This document shows, in pieces, positions 24,712 to 33,349 of a stretch of 64,000 bases of DNA. This DNA comes from Planctomonas sp. JC2975. GTDB lineage: Bacteria; Actinomycetota; Actinomycetes; Actinomycetales; Microbacteriaceae. Position 1 is the first letter of the stretch, and each line of letters begins with the position of its first letter. The DNA lies in the NCBI RefSeq assembly GCF_012985205.1, contig NZ_JABEKS010000001.1, forward strand, positions 434,001-498,000, in the 5' to 3' direction. Under the pieces are notes generated by a model. The model was not told where the DNA came from. It was given only the letters and a program-made list of their open reading frames with translations, and made no database searches. The translations under genes were made by a program, and so were the position numbers.

Positions 24712-25913
24712 AGATCACCCAGAAGGACGCGTCGATCACGAATACTGACGACGAGTTCCCGGGCTCGTTCGAGGTCGTGCTCTCGGCACCGACGAAGGAC
24801 CGGGATGGGGACACGCTGCTGCCCGACGAGTGGAAGCAGCCCCTCCCGGACAAGATCACGTTCGATAGTGACCACGGCATGTCTGTGGCGACAACCGTCG
24901 GGTCCGGTGTTCCCTCGATCAACGACGCGGGCGAGCTGGTCGTGTCTGGCACCTACTCGTCGCTGCCGCGAGCGCAGGAGGTGCGCACCCTCGTGAACGA
25001 GGGGCACATCAACACGACGTCTGTCGCGTTCATGACGGAGCGATCGACGGCGAAGGATGGAACGAAGACCGTCACCCGTGAGCTGCTGAATGGTGCATTC
25101 GTGGCCATCCCTTCCAACAGAGAGGCGCTCGTGCTCTCGTCAAAGGCAGCAACGGTGAAGGTTGGCGCTCGCAACTCTGCGACCGACGCCGAGCACATCC
25201 AAGCGATCCACGACCACGCGGTCGCTCTCGGCGCGAAGCCCAGTACGGAGGATGACGAGAAGAAGTCATTCACGGTCGACCGGAAGACGGTCGGCGGGTC
25301 GTTCGAAGAGGCGCAGTGCGCGCTCGGCGACGCCGTGCACGCCTTGTACCCGACGGACGACATCTGGGCGTACGTCGTGGCAACTTTCCCTGACTCCGTC
25401 GTTTACCGCGTCAGCGGTGGCGCAGATACGGGCCAGTGGCAGGCGAGCTACACCATCGGCGACGACGGCACTGCAACACTCGGCACGCCGGAGAGGGTCA
25501 ACCTCGTCGAGCAGATCCTGCCCGTGTCGAAGAGCGTGCATCGCAAGGACGCTGACACGGACGCGGATGATGACCCGGCCGACCTGATCTCCGCGACGGA
25601 TGCCGCGATCGATGAAGCGATCGACCTGTTCTCCACGGTCGATCTCACAGACTTGCCGCCTGCCGTCGCGCAGGCGGTCGCGCTTGTCCAGGCGGCGGAC
25701 ACCGCCATCGACAAGCTCATGAGCGTGGTCGGGATTCCCGACCCGGACGAAGATGCCGACACTGCCGGCGCATCTTCCGCCCCCGTGGCCGGCGCTGCGA
25801 AAGCAGCCCCCGCCGCCGGCACGAAGGATGCCCCCGCCGAAGAAGCCGAATCGGTTACGGCCAAGGACCTCGAAGCGCAAGCTCTCCGGATCCAGGCCGC
25901 GCAGTTCATCTAG
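24708..25913 (+). CDS. Prohead protease (HK97 type) with C-terminal extension
   Basis: A 401-residue protein. The N-terminal 150 residues are a herpesvirus/HK97-like maturation protease: FEVVLSAPTKDRDGD, catalytic His56 (FDSDHGM) and Ser105 (NTTSVAFM), then ELLNGAFVAIPSNREA. The remaining 250 residues are acidic and Ala-rich at the end (AAKAAPAAGTKDAPAEEAE) and may act as scaffold, although the capsid protein also has its own delta-like N-terminus. The ATG overlaps the portal stop (ATGA). A strong terminator follows. Confidence 0.88.
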   Translation: MKITQKDASITNTDDEFPGSFEVVLSAPTKDRDGDTLLPDEWKQPLPDKITFDSDHGMSVATTVGSGVPSINDAGELVVSGTYSSLPRAQEVRTLVNEGHINTTSVAFMTERSTAKDGTKTVTRELLNGAFVAIPSNREALVLSSKAATVKVGARNSATDAEHIQAIHDHAVALGAKPSTEDDEKKSFTVDRKTVGGSFEEAQCALGDAVHALYPTDDIWAYVVATFPDSVVYRVSGGADTGQWQASYTIGDDGTATLGTPERVNLVEQILPVSKSVHRKDADTDADDDPADLISATDAAIDEAIDLFSTVDLTDLPPAVAQAVALVQAADTAIDKLMSVVGIPDPDEDADTAGASSAPVAGAAKAAPAAGTKDAPAEEAESVTAKDLEAQALRIQAAQFI

Positions 25914-25933
25914 TTCACCCTCTTCGGCAACTC

Positions 25934-25960
25934 AAGGCACCCCGACCGGGTGCCTTTTTT
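25934..25960 (+). terminator. Rho-independent terminator before the capsid gene
   Basis: AAGGCACCC (25934-25942) pairs with GGGTGCCTT (25948-25956), loop five bases, ending in six T residues (25955-25960). It separates the protease and major capsid genes and probably lets capsid expression be set separately. Confidence 0.9.
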
Positions 25961-25988
25961 GTTGCCCGGAAACTGATTGGAGGCTGCC

Positions 25989-27215
25989 ATGTCGGCAGTT
26001 ATCGAAGCCAAGCGGGCGATGGCCGAGCTTGGTACCAAGGCGCGGCAGGTCGTCAACGACGAGTCGCTGACGAACGCCGAGAAGAAGACGCGTCTCGACG
26101 CGTACCAGGAAGAGCTCAAGGGCTACAGCGAGACCATCGCCGTGCACGAGCAGGCACAGCGTCTGCTCTCCGGCGGCGACGCTGCACCCGAGGCCACCGC
26201 GCCCACTGTCGAGCGTCGTTCGTTCGCTCAGCAGGTCGTCGAGTCCGACGGCTACAAGTCGATGATCAGCAAGGGCGTCCAGGGAGTCCAGATCGAGGTC
26301 AAGGCAGCGGCCACCATCGACGAGGGAATCATCCCGACGTTCTCGGGCGGTGCCGGTCTCGCCGGTCAGCTCGTCGCGCCGCAGCTTCTCCCGGGCATCG
26401 TCCCGCTGAAGTTCCAGCCCCTCACCATCGCGGACCTGCTCGCGCAGGGCACGACGAGCTCCAGTTCGATCAGCTACGTGATTGAGGCCGCGTTCCAGGA
26501 CCTCACCGGGGCCGTGCTGGAGAAGGGCGCGATCCCGCAGCTCGACCTCACCCTCGCGCGTCGTCAGGACAACGTCGGGAAGATCGCGAACATCGCGAAG
26601 CCGACCGTCGAGATGTTCCAGGACGCGGAGCAGTTCCAGGCGTACCTGCAGAACCGCATGGTGTTCGGCATCCAGCGCAAGGAAGAGAGCGCGCTGCTGA
26701 ACGGCAACGGAACGGCACCGAACGTGCTCGGCATCCTGAACCGCTCCGGCCTTGCGACCCCCGTGGTCACGGCCGCCGGCCTCACCGCGGTGAAGGCGAT
26801 GGAGGGCATCTTCAACCAGATCACCGCCCTTCGCGCCGTGTCGTTCGTCGAGCCGGATGCGATCGTCATCCACCCGACGGACTGGCAGACGATCCGTCTC
26901 GGCAAGGACAGCCAGGGCCAGTACTACGCCGGTGGCCCCTTCACCGGCGCGTACGGCAACCCGGGCCCGGCGAACGTCGCCAACCTGTGGGGCGTGAAGA
27001 CGGTCATCACGACCGCGATCGCGCAGGGCACCGTCCTCGTCGGCGGATTCCAGGAGTCGGGCCAGGTGTTCCGCCGCAACGGAATCACCCTCGACATGAC
27101 CAACTCGAACAACAACGACTTCGAGACCGACCTCGTCACGCTCAAGGCGGAGGAACGTCTCGCTCTCGCTGTGTACCGGCCCGCCGGGTTCGGAACCGTC
27201 ACCCTCACCGCGTGA
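25989..27215 (+). CDS. Major capsid protein, HK97 fold
   Basis: A 408-residue protein started at ATG 25989 (GGAGG upstream). Residues 1-75 are a charged coiled-coil delta-like domain (SAVIEAKRAMAELGTKARQVVN, EKKTRLDAYQEELKGYSETI), probably removed by the prohead protease; the rest is the mature HK97-fold shell subunit with PLKFQPLTIADLLAQGTTSS, EKGAIPQLDLTL, NGNGTAPNVLGILN, IHPTDWQTIRLGKD and ERLALAVYRPAGFGTVTL. The gene is bracketed by terminator-like hairpins. Confidence 0.95.
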   Translation: MSAVIEAKRAMAELGTKARQVVNDESLTNAEKKTRLDAYQEELKGYSETIAVHEQAQRLLSGGDAAPEATAPTVERRSFAQQVVESDGYKSMISKGVQGVQIEVKAAATIDEGIIPTFSGGAGLAGQLVAPQLLPGIVPLKFQPLTIADLLAQGTTSSSSISYVIEAAFQDLTGAVLEKGAIPQLDLTLARRQDNVGKIANIAKPTVEMFQDAEQFQAYLQNRMVFGIQRKEESALLNGNGTAPNVLGILNRSGLATPVVTAAGLTAVKAMEGIFNQITALRAVSFVEPDAIVIHPTDWQTIRLGKDSQGQYYAGGPFTGAYGNPGPANVANLWGVKTVITTAIAQGTVLVGGFQESGQVFRRNGITLDMTNSNNNDFETDLVTLKAEERLALAVYRPAGFGTVTLTA

Positions 27216-27221
27216 TCCACC

Positions 27222-27256
27222 TGCGGGGCATCGGCTGCGCAAGTCGGTGCCCCGCA
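27222..27256 (+). terminator. Hairpin after the capsid gene
   Basis: A 12-bp stem (27222-27233 with 27245-27256; one G-T pair) begins seven bases after the capsid stop. No T-run. It probably attenuates transcription or stabilises the capsid mRNA 3' end. Confidence 0.5.
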
Positions 27257-27276
27257 CTCAACGAGAGGAGAGCGTC

Positions 27277-27399
27277 ATGGCTCCCACCGATTACGTCTCG
27301 GACTACGAGACGCTCACCGGCAAGACCATCGAGACTAAGGTCATCGCCGCCCCCGAAACGCCCGAGGTCGCCCCGGCCACGACTGCTGAGGTTCAGTAG
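27277..27399 (+). CDS. Small phage protein (40 aa)
   Basis: ATG 27277 has GAGAGGAG six bases upstream. The product begins APTDYVSDYETLTGKTIE and ends in an Ala/Pro/Thr tail. No domain is recognised. It sits between capsid and connector genes, three bases before the next ATG. The strong ribosome binding site supports it. Confidence 0.6.
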   Translation: MAPTDYVSDYETLTGKTIETKVIAAPETPEVAPATTAEVQ

Positions 27400-27402
27400 C
27401 TG

Positions 27403-28005
27403 ATGCCGAACACGCTGCTCGCCAACGTCGAACAGCTCGGCGCGTACATGCAGACGACGTTGGCGAGCGGCGACCCCTCGGCGATCCTGTACCTGCAGAT
27501 CGCGTCCGGCATGGTGCGCGACGCACTGCAGCAGGCTCTCGACGCGATCCAGGACGACATCGTCACCCTGGACCCGATCAACGGCGCATATATCGTGCTG
27601 CCCGAGCTTCCCGTCGTCTCGGTGACGCAGTTGGAGATTTTCGACGCCACGCAAGGCACCTGGACGACGGTGGATCCGAGCCTCTACACCGTCTCGACGC
27701 GTCTGGGCATCATCGCCGGTCGTCCGGGCTGCGGTGTCTTCTGGCCGCCGTCGCCGGGCTCGTGGCGTGTCACGTACTCGCACGGGTTCGTCACCGACTC
27801 GACCCCGATCGACGGTTTCGCTCAGCTTCCGTCGTCGATCCTCGGCGTCGTCCTCGGTGTCGCCGCACGCGCCTATTCCAGCCCCGTGAGCATCGAAAGC
27901 GAACGCATCGGCGGATACCAGGTCAAGTACGCGATGGAGGCCGACGGGTTCTCCGCTATCGAGGCGAAGACTCTGGCGAAGTACAAGGACGCGACCATCT
28001 CATGA
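27403..28005 (+). CDS. Head-tail connector (adaptor) protein
   Basis: A 200-residue protein with helical N-terminus (LLANVEQLGAYMQTTLASGDPSAILYLQIASGMVRDAL), a beta-rich middle (DPINGAYIVLPELPVVSVTQLEIFD) and a helical end (LPSSILGVVLGVAARAY, SAIEAKTLAKYKD). This is the layout of gp6/Ad1-type adaptors that bind the portal. Its place directly after the capsid gene supports this. It overlaps the next gene by four bases. Confidence 0.8.
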   Translation: MPNTLLANVEQLGAYMQTTLASGDPSAILYLQIASGMVRDALQQALDAIQDDIVTLDPINGAYIVLPELPVVSVTQLEIFDATQGTWTTVDPSLYTVSTRLGIIAGRPGCGVFWPPSPGSWRVTYSHGFVTDSTPIDGFAQLPSSILGVVLGVAARAYSSPVSIESERIGGYQVKYAMEADGFSAIEAKTLAKYKDATIS

Positions 28006-28346
28006 GCGTGATCCGTCTGATGACGCAGCCCGTCATCGTGCAACTGATGGAACCTGGCCCGCCGGACGACTACGGAAACACGCCGCTGACCGCGCTGGGG
28101 CAGCCTGTCGACGAGCTCGGGTATCTCGACCAGAAAGACACCGTCGAGTACCTCAACGGCCGCGACACGACCGTCACGAAGTGGAAGGCGTTCCTCCACC
28201 CGGATTCCGTCGTGACGCCGCTCGCGGTGATCAGCTTCCCGGGGCAGGCGCAACCGTTCCAGGTCGATGGTCAGCCGTACCAGGTGTACAACCCGCGGAC
28301 GCGGACGGTGTCGCACATCGAGGTCACGCTCACGACGGTGACGTGA
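28002..28346 (+). CDS. Head closure (stopper) protein
   Basis: A 114-residue protein started by ATG 28002, overlapping the adaptor stop. The beta-rich sequence (VIVQLMEPGPPDDYGN, TVEYLNGRDTTVTKWKAFLHPDS, FQVDGQPYQVYNPRTRTVSHIEVTL) fits the SPP1 gp16/HK97 gp7-like stopper family, which closes the filled head. The assignment rests on pattern and position between adaptor and gp10-like genes. Confidence 0.75.
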   Translation: MSVIRLMTQPVIVQLMEPGPPDDYGNTPLTALGQPVDELGYLDQKDTVEYLNGRDTTVTKWKAFLHPDSVVTPLAVISFPGQAQPFQVDGQPYQVYNPRTRTVSHIEVTLTTVT

Positions 28347-28663
28347 TGGCCGACGACGACATCCGATTCGAACCGGCCGAGGGGCTCGACGACAAGGTGC
28401 TCGAGCTGCCCCTGGTGGGTGCGAGTGCGGAGGAGATCGCGAATCGGATCGCCGAGGTCGCGCGTGACTCCGCCCCGGAAGAGACGGGCGAGTACGCGGC
28501 CGGGATCACCGTCCAGAAGACGAAGACCGGCGCCCGCGTCTTCGCATCCGACTTCAAGTCGGCGTGGCTCGAGTTCGGCGTTCCGTCGCGCGGTGTGCCC
28601 GCCCGGTTCATTCTCCGGCGCGCTGTCGAGGCGGCCGGGTACAAGTTCAAGAAGCGGAGCTGA
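28346..28663 (+). CDS. HK97 gp10-like tail completion protein
   Basis: A 105-residue protein; its ATG shares a base with the previous TGA. It has the HK97 gp10 pattern ARDSAPEETGEYAAGI, ARVFASDFKSAWLEFG and PARFILRRAVEAAGY. These proteins join the head-proximal tail end. The product is slightly shorter than the 110-150 usual. Confidence 0.8.
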   Translation: MADDDIRFEPAEGLDDKVLELPLVGASAEEIANRIAEVARDSAPEETGEYAAGITVQKTKTGARVFASDFKSAWLEFGVPSRGVPARFILRRAVEAAGYKFKKRS

Positions 28664-28665
28664 CG

Positions 28666-29079
28666 ATGCCGAATCCCATCGTCGCCATCCCGGATGACGA
28701 GCTCGCGCTGCTGCAGTACCTCAAGGCACGGCCAGAGGTGCTCGCCCTCATCCCCGCGACGCAACTCAGCAGCGACATGCCGGCGAGCCCGGTGTATCCG
28801 ATTGTGCTCGTCAACCGGGCAGGGGGGACGGCGCACGATCGCGCGTACATCGACGAGCCCGCTCTGCAGGTCGACGTGATGGCGTCCACGAAGCGTGCCG
28901 CGAAGCAGCTCACGAACGTGGTCCGCTCGGCGATCCTCGCGATCGCGAACGACGTCGTCGCGGAGGGGACGCTCGTGTCCGCCGCCGAAGAGGTCGGCCC
29001 CGGATGGCTGCCCGACACGATCTCCGTCCCGCCCGTGCCGCGCTACACGGCCCGCTACCAAGTCCTGCTCCACAAGTAA
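28666..29079 (+). CDS. Tail terminator protein
   Basis: A 137-residue protein started at ATG 28666 with GCGGAG upstream. It contains ALLQYLKARPEVLALIP, YPIVLVNRAGG, EPALQVDVMASTKRAAKQLTNVV and PPVPRYTARYQVLLHK, the layout of HK97 gp11/lambda gpU-like terminators that cap the tail tube. Position between gp10-like and tail tube genes agrees. Confidence 0.78.
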   Translation: MPNPIVAIPDDELALLQYLKARPEVLALIPATQLSSDMPASPVYPIVLVNRAGGTAHDRAYIDEPALQVDVMASTKRAAKQLTNVVRSAILAIANDVVAEGTLVSAAEEVGPGWLPDTISVPPVPRYTARYQVLLHK

Positions 29080-29103
29080 CCCGCTCTCGAAAGGAGCACC
29101 ACG

Positions 29104-29670
29104 ATGCCCACGACTCCCACCCTCGACGCGACGCAGATCCGCGTCGCCGGCACGGGCGCGATCTGGAAAGCTCCCGTCGGGAGCACCGCGCCGACCGACT
29201 CCGTCACCGCCCTGGACGCCGCGTTCCACAACCTCGGCTTCGCGGCCAACGGGTTCACGGTCACGCCGTCACTGAAGACCACGCCCGTGATGGGCTGGCA
29301 GTCGGTGCAGGCGCTGCGGAACATCATCACGGAGCTGACCCGCAAGATCGCGTTCGAGCTGCAGCAGACGAACATGGACACCGCCGCGCTCGCGTGGGGC
29401 GGCACCGTCGTGCCCGGCACTGCCGGCGCCTACACCCTGCAGATCCCCGACCAGGTCGCGCTCATGGAGTACGCGTTCGTGATCGACTGGTCCGACGGCA
29501 GCGTCAGCCAGCGCATCTACATCCCGCGCGCCTCGCTCATCACCCTGCCGACGATCACCGGCACGCGCACGAAGGAAACCTCGTACGCGTTCGAGTTCCA
29601 GCCGCTCGTGCCCGCGACCGGCAACTCGATCCAGATCTTCGGTCTCGACCACGCGGTGTCCGGCGTATGA
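29104..29670 (+). CDS. Major tail tube protein
   Basis: A 188-residue protein with a strong AAAGGAG upstream. The beta-rich sequence (GTGAIWKAPVGSTAPTD, NGFTVTPSLKTTPVMGWQS, NIITELTRKIAFELQQTN, EYAFVIDWSDGSVSQRIYIPRASL, ETSYAFEFQPLVPATG) is typical of long-tailed actinophage major tail proteins. It forms the tail tube by hexamer stacking. The next gene overlaps by four bases. Confidence 0.88.
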   Translation: MPTTPTLDATQIRVAGTGAIWKAPVGSTAPTDSVTALDAAFHNLGFAANGFTVTPSLKTTPVMGWQSVQALRNIITELTRKIAFELQQTNMDTAALAWGGTVVPGTAGAYTLQIPDQVALMEYAFVIDWSDGSVSQRIYIPRASLITLPTITGTRTKETSYAFEFQPLVPATGNSIQIFGLDHAVSGV

Positions 29671-29975
29671 GCATCCTGAGCGAAGCGCCCGACGGCGCGG
29701 AGGTCATCGACCTTGCCGCGTCCCGTGCCGCGCGCGCCGAGGTCGACGCGACACTCCCGCCCGTGTTGCTGAAGATCGAAGCCGGGTACATCCAGGTCAA
29801 ACGCGACCTCGACGTGCTGTGCGCGGAGGACTTCACCGCCGGGCGCTTCCGTACCGGGCTCGCGAAGCTGCTGCAGGATCCGGCCGACGTCGACGAGCTC
29901 GTCAAGCGTGGCCTGTCGAAGGACGACCTTTCCGCGATCGTCGCTCACGTCACCGGTTCGTCGCTGGGGGAATAA
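29667..29975 (+). CDS. Tail assembly chaperone (gpG-like)
   Basis: A 102-residue protein whose ATG overlaps the tail tube stop. Sequence LLKIEAGYIQVKRDLDVLCAEDF, RTGLAKLLQDPADVDELVKRGLSKDDL resembles siphophage gpG chaperones. It ends at a GGGGGAA-TAA junction, from which a -1 shift leads into the next frame to give a gpG-T fusion. It assists tape-measure folding and tail tube polymerisation. Confidence 0.85.
   Translation: MSILSEAPDGAEVIDLAASRAARAEVDATLPPVLLKIEAGYIQVKRDLDVLCAEDFTAGRFRTGLAKLLQDPADVDELVKRGLSKDDLSAIVAHVTGSSLGE
29966..29972 (+). promoter_or_regulatory. Programmed -1 frameshift site
   Basis: GGGGGAA directly precedes the zero-frame TAA (29973-29975). Slippage by -1 at this run joins the upstream gpG frame to a frame open from here to 30343. 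The layout matches the conserved G/GT frameshift of long-tailed phages. Confidence 0.75.
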
Positions 29976-29983
29976 CCGGCCTC

Positions 29984-30343
29984 GTGCTGCTACTCCGCTC
30001 GGAGTGGGAGCACCTCGAGGCCGACTTCACCCGCTACTACGGCGCAGATCTGCGAGCGCTCTGCTGGGGATCGTCCCGGTGGAGCGCTCGCCGCATCCTC
30101 GGGCACATCCGTTCACTGCCGCATGACTCCGCGACAGTGCGCGCGCACCTGACACCCGAAGCGCAGTGGGAGACCACGCACGAGCTGCTCGCGGCCGTCG
30201 TCGACGTGCTGCGCGCGCAAACCGTGTCACTCGTCCGCACGTGGGGCGGCGAGATGGACGACCCGAAACCTCTCCCCCGCCCCGGCGAGAAGCCGGCAGA
30301 GATCCCGACCATCTCACTCGCCGAGTGGGCTGCGACCTTGTAG
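29984..30343 (+). CDS. Tail assembly chaperone C-terminal part (gpT-like)
   Basis: This frame is probably translated mostly as the end of a frameshifted fusion covering 29667-30343 (about 225 residues). GTG 29984 is the first separate start but lacks a good ribosome binding site. Residues include LLLRSEWEHLEADFTRYYGADL, TTHELLAAVVDVLRAQTV and TISLAEWAATL. Position between tail tube and tape measure is diagnostic for gpT. Confidence 0.75.
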   Translation: MLLLRSEWEHLEADFTRYYGADLRALCWGSSRWSARRILGHIRSLPHDSATVRAHLTPEAQWETTHELLAAVVDVLRAQTVSLVRTWGGEMDDPKPLPRPGEKPAEIPTISLAEWAATL

Positions 30344-30352
30344 GAGGCGTCC

Positions 30353-32488
30353 GTGAGCGGTGGCGAGACTCTCTCTGGCGGCACCGTTTCCGTTCCCGTC
30401 AAGCCGGACACGAAGGGCTTCGGCTCGAAGCTGTCCGAAGGGATCATGGGCGAGTCCGGCGGTCTTGCCGGTATCGGGTCGAAGCTGGGCGAGACGCTTC
30501 TCGCCGGGCTCGGCGCGGTTGGCATTGCGGTCGGTGTCGGCGAGTTCATCAAGAAGGGCGTCGAGGAGTACTCCGCAGCGGACGCCCTGAACGCACAGTT
30601 CGCCGCCGGCATCCAGTCGACGAACAACGCCGCCGGACTGACCGTGAAAGGCATGGACGAGCTCGCTGCGTCCATCTCCGGCTACTCGGGTCAGGCGTAT
30701 GACTCGATCGGTAAGACCGAGCAGGTTCTGCAGACGTTCACGAACATCAGGAACGTCGGCCCGGACAAGATCTTCGACGACGCGACGACCGCTGCCGCGA
30801 ACATGGCGGCGAAGCTCGGCGGTGACGCGTCATCGTCGGCGATCCAGTTAGGCAAGGCGCTGAACGACCCTGTCAAGGGGATCACGTCGCTCACCCGCGT
30901 CGGCGTCACGTTCACCCAGTCGCAGAAGGACCAGATCTCCGCGATGGTCGCCGCCGGCGACACGATGGGCGCCCAGAAGGTCATCCTGAACGAGCTGAGC
31001 ACCGAGTTCGGCGGCGCAGCGAAGGCGGCAGGCGAGACGCTGCCGGGCGAGATCAACCGCTCGAAGGTCGCGTTCGGTGAGCTCACGAAAGCGATCGTGA
31101 GCGGTGTCATGCCAGCCGTGACCCCGCTCGTCGGTGGCATCGCTGACGTGATGAACAAGATCACTCCGGTCATCGAGGGATTCAGCGAGCACGTCCGCTC
31201 GGCGTTCGAGTATCTCCACGGTTACATCAGTGGCGAGGGTTCGGATGCCGACGTCGGCGCGTGGGAGAAGCCTCTCGAGACGATCGGCAACATCGCGATC
31301 GCTGTGGGGGCCGGTTTCAAAAGCACCTTCGAGGCTTTCAAGCCTGTCATCTCTGCGGTGGGATCCGCGTTCGCGCAACTGGCGCCCACCTTCGCGCCGT
31401 TGCTTCCGCAGGTGCTGCAGCTCGCCTCGGCGTTCTCACCTCTGTCGCTGATCTTCCACGCACTGCTGCCCGTGCTGCCCAGTCTCATCACGCTTGTGAC
31501 GGGGCTCGCCACGCAGCTCGGCGGGGATCTGGCTGGCGTTTTCAAGGTGCTCTTGCCAGTCATCACGTCCGTCGTCACGATGCTCACGGGTGACCTCGCA
31601 GGCGTGTTCAAGATGCTCGTGCCGATCATCACTGAGATCGTCAACATCCTCGGCAAGACGCTGGGCAGCGCTTTCAAGGAATTGATGCCGGCGATAACGA
31701 TGCTGGTTCAGTTCTTCGGGAAACTTGTCCAGGTCTCGATGCCAATCGTGAAAGTCATCTGGGATCTGATTGGGGCACTGCTCCCACTCCTCGAACCGCT
31801 ACTTCAGCTCATTGGGCCGATCCTCACCCCACTGATCAGCCTCTTCACCGAGCTGCTGCAGCCGATCCTGCAGCTCGTGTCCACACTGCTGACCGCGCTG
31901 ATGCCGATCATCACAGTGTTGATCCAGGCTCTCGCCGAGATCCTTCCTCCGGTAATCAAGGCACTCATGCCATTGATCCAGGCGGGAGCTGAGGCGTTTT
32001 CTGGGATCCTCGGGCCCGCGATCAAGATGGTCACCGACATCCTGAACGGCATCATCGTGTTCCTGACGGGCGTCTTCACCGGCAACTGGCAGAAGGCGTG
32101 GCAGGGCATCGTCGACATCTTCTCCGGGATCTGGAATGGGATCGTCGGGATCGTCAAGGGCATCATCAACGGGATCATCGATGCGATCAACGGCGTCATC
32201 AAGGGCGTCAACTCGATCGGCGGCGCGGTCGGAATCCATGTCGGCACGATCCCTCACCTCGCGCAGGGCGCGACGATCCTGCCCACACCTGGCGGCACCG
32301 TCGTGCGTGTCGCTGAGGGCGGCAAGCCGGAGTCGGTCGTCGATACGGGCAAGCTCAACGCGCTCCTCGACCGTGCGCTGAACGGGCCGTCCGGCAAGGG
32401 CGACACGTTCGAGATCTACGAAGCCGTGTCGGCTGAGGCGACGGCGAAGCAGGTCATGCGGATCAAGAATGCGAAGGCGGCGATCTGA
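30353..32488 (+). CDS. Tape measure protein
   Basis: A 711-residue protein; GTG 30353 has TAGGAGG upstream. The N-terminal part (GGTVSVPVKPDTKGFGSKLSE) leads to a TP901-like core (AAGIQSTNNAAGLTVKGMDELAASISGYSGQAYDS type segments), then a long hydrophobic helical region with repeated Pro-Leu-Ile-Thr blocks (about 370-600), and a C-terminal GGKPESVVDTGKLNALLDRAL. It sets tail length; by the usual rule of about 0.15 nm per residue, a tail near 105 nm is expected. Confidence 0.93.
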   Translation: MSGGETLSGGTVSVPVKPDTKGFGSKLSEGIMGESGGLAGIGSKLGETLLAGLGAVGIAVGVGEFIKKGVEEYSAADALNAQFAAGIQSTNNAAGLTVKGMDELAASISGYSGQAYDSIGKTEQVLQTFTNIRNVGPDKIFDDATTAAANMAAKLGGDASSSAIQLGKALNDPVKGITSLTRVGVTFTQSQKDQISAMVAAGDTMGAQKVILNELSTEFGGAAKAAGETLPGEINRSKVAFGELTKAIVSGVMPAVTPLVGGIADVMNKITPVIEGFSEHVRSAFEYLHGYISGEGSDADVGAWEKPLETIGNIAIAVGAGFKSTFEAFKPVISAVGSAFAQLAPTFAPLLPQVLQLASAFSPLSLIFHALLPVLPSLITLVTGLATQLGGDLAGVFKVLLPVITSVVTMLTGDLAGVFKMLVPIITEIVNILGKTLGSAFKELMPAITMLVQFFGKLVQVSMPIVKVIWDLIGALLPLLEPLLQLIGPILTPLISLFTELLQPILQLVSTLLTALMPIITVLIQALAEILPPVIKALMPLIQAGAEAFSGILGPAIKMVTDILNGIIVFLTGVFTGNWQKAWQGIVDIFSGIWNGIVGIVKGIINGIIDAINGVIKGVNSIGGAVGIHVGTIPHLAQGATILPTPGGTVVRVAEGGKPESVVDTGKLNALLDRALNGPSGKGDTFEIYEAVSAEATAKQVMRIKNAKAAI

Positions 32489-33345
32489 TGCCATTCCTCG
32501 ACGCGTATCCGACGATCGGCTCGCTCGTCCTGATGGAGACCGACGAGAACGGGGTCGACTGGATCACGGAGGATGTCGTCGCAGACTCGCCGGCCGGCAC
32601 GCTGTCACCGCAGCAGAAGGTTCGTGAGCGTGGCGCGTGGGCCGGGGATTCGTACTCGAAGCCTCGGCCCATCGTCGTCAGCGGCACCGCGATCGCCCCC
32701 ACCCCGGCGCTCGCGGTCGCGGCGTACGACAACCTGGTCGCGGCCGTGTCGCTGAGCAATCAGACCTATACCCTCACCGAGCACGGTCTCGCACGCTCGT
32801 GCACCGTCCGCCGTGATGGCGACGTGATCCACAAGTGGCTGAACTCCACCGCGTTCACGTGGTCGTTTCAGGTGGCCGACCTCGACGGGCGCATGCTCGG
32901 GCAGACTCTCACCGCGACGACCCGGCTGCCGTCGTCGAGTGGCGGCCTCACGATCCCCTCCGGCGGTCTGACGATCCCGTCCGGCGGACTGACGATCCCC
33001 GCAATCGTGGCGAATGGGCAGGTCGAACTGTTCAACCCGGGCAACGAGGTCGGCCCTGTGATGCTGCGCATTGACGGCCCGTGCCAGGGGCCGCAGATCG
33101 CGCACGTCGGGTCCGGGCTTGTCCTCACGTTCTCCTCGTCGCTCGTGCTGGGCGCCGGCGAGTTCCTCATCGTCGACATGGAGAACCACCTCGCGCTCGC
33201 GCAAGGGCAGGCATCCAGGTCGCGGTTCATCACCAACCGGCAATGGTTCGGCTTCGAGCCCGGTGACAACACGTTCACGTTCTCCGCCACCGGGTACGAC
33301 TCGGGCGCGCTGCTGACCGTCATGGCAACTCAGGCTTGGGGGTAG
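32488..33345 (+). CDS. Distal tail / minor tail protein
   Basis: A 285-residue protein; its ATG shares a base with the tape measure TGA. The N-terminal half (GTLSPQQKVRERGAWAGDSYSKPRPIVVSGTAIA, WSFQVADLDGRMLG) and the C-terminal beta-rich half (GQVELFNPGNEVGPVMLRIDG, FLIVDMENHLALAQG) fit siphophage Dit-type proteins at the tail tip. A three-fold SGGLTIP repeat connects the halves. Confidence 0.8.
   Translation: MPFLDAYPTIGSLVLMETDENGVDWITEDVVADSPAGTLSPQQKVRERGAWAGDSYSKPRPIVVSGTAIAPTPALAVAAYDNLVAAVSLSNQTYTLTEHGLARSCTVRRDGDVIHKWLNSTAFTWSFQVADLDGRMLGQTLTATTRLPSSSGGLTIPSGGLTIPSGGLTIPAIVANGQVELFNPGNEVGPVMLRIDGPCQGPQIAHVGSGLVLTFSSSLVLGAGEFLIVDMENHLALAQGQASRSRFITNRQWFGFEPGDNTFTFSATGYDSGALLTVMATQAWG
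32941..33000 (+). repeat. Triple 21-bp repeat in the distal tail gene
   Basis: Units at 32941-32961, 32962-32982 and 32983-33000 each encode GGLTIPS, with silent differences between copies, so the protein repeat is kept while DNA drifts. It forms a short linker between two domains. Confidence 0.85.
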
Positions 33346-33349
33346 GTCG

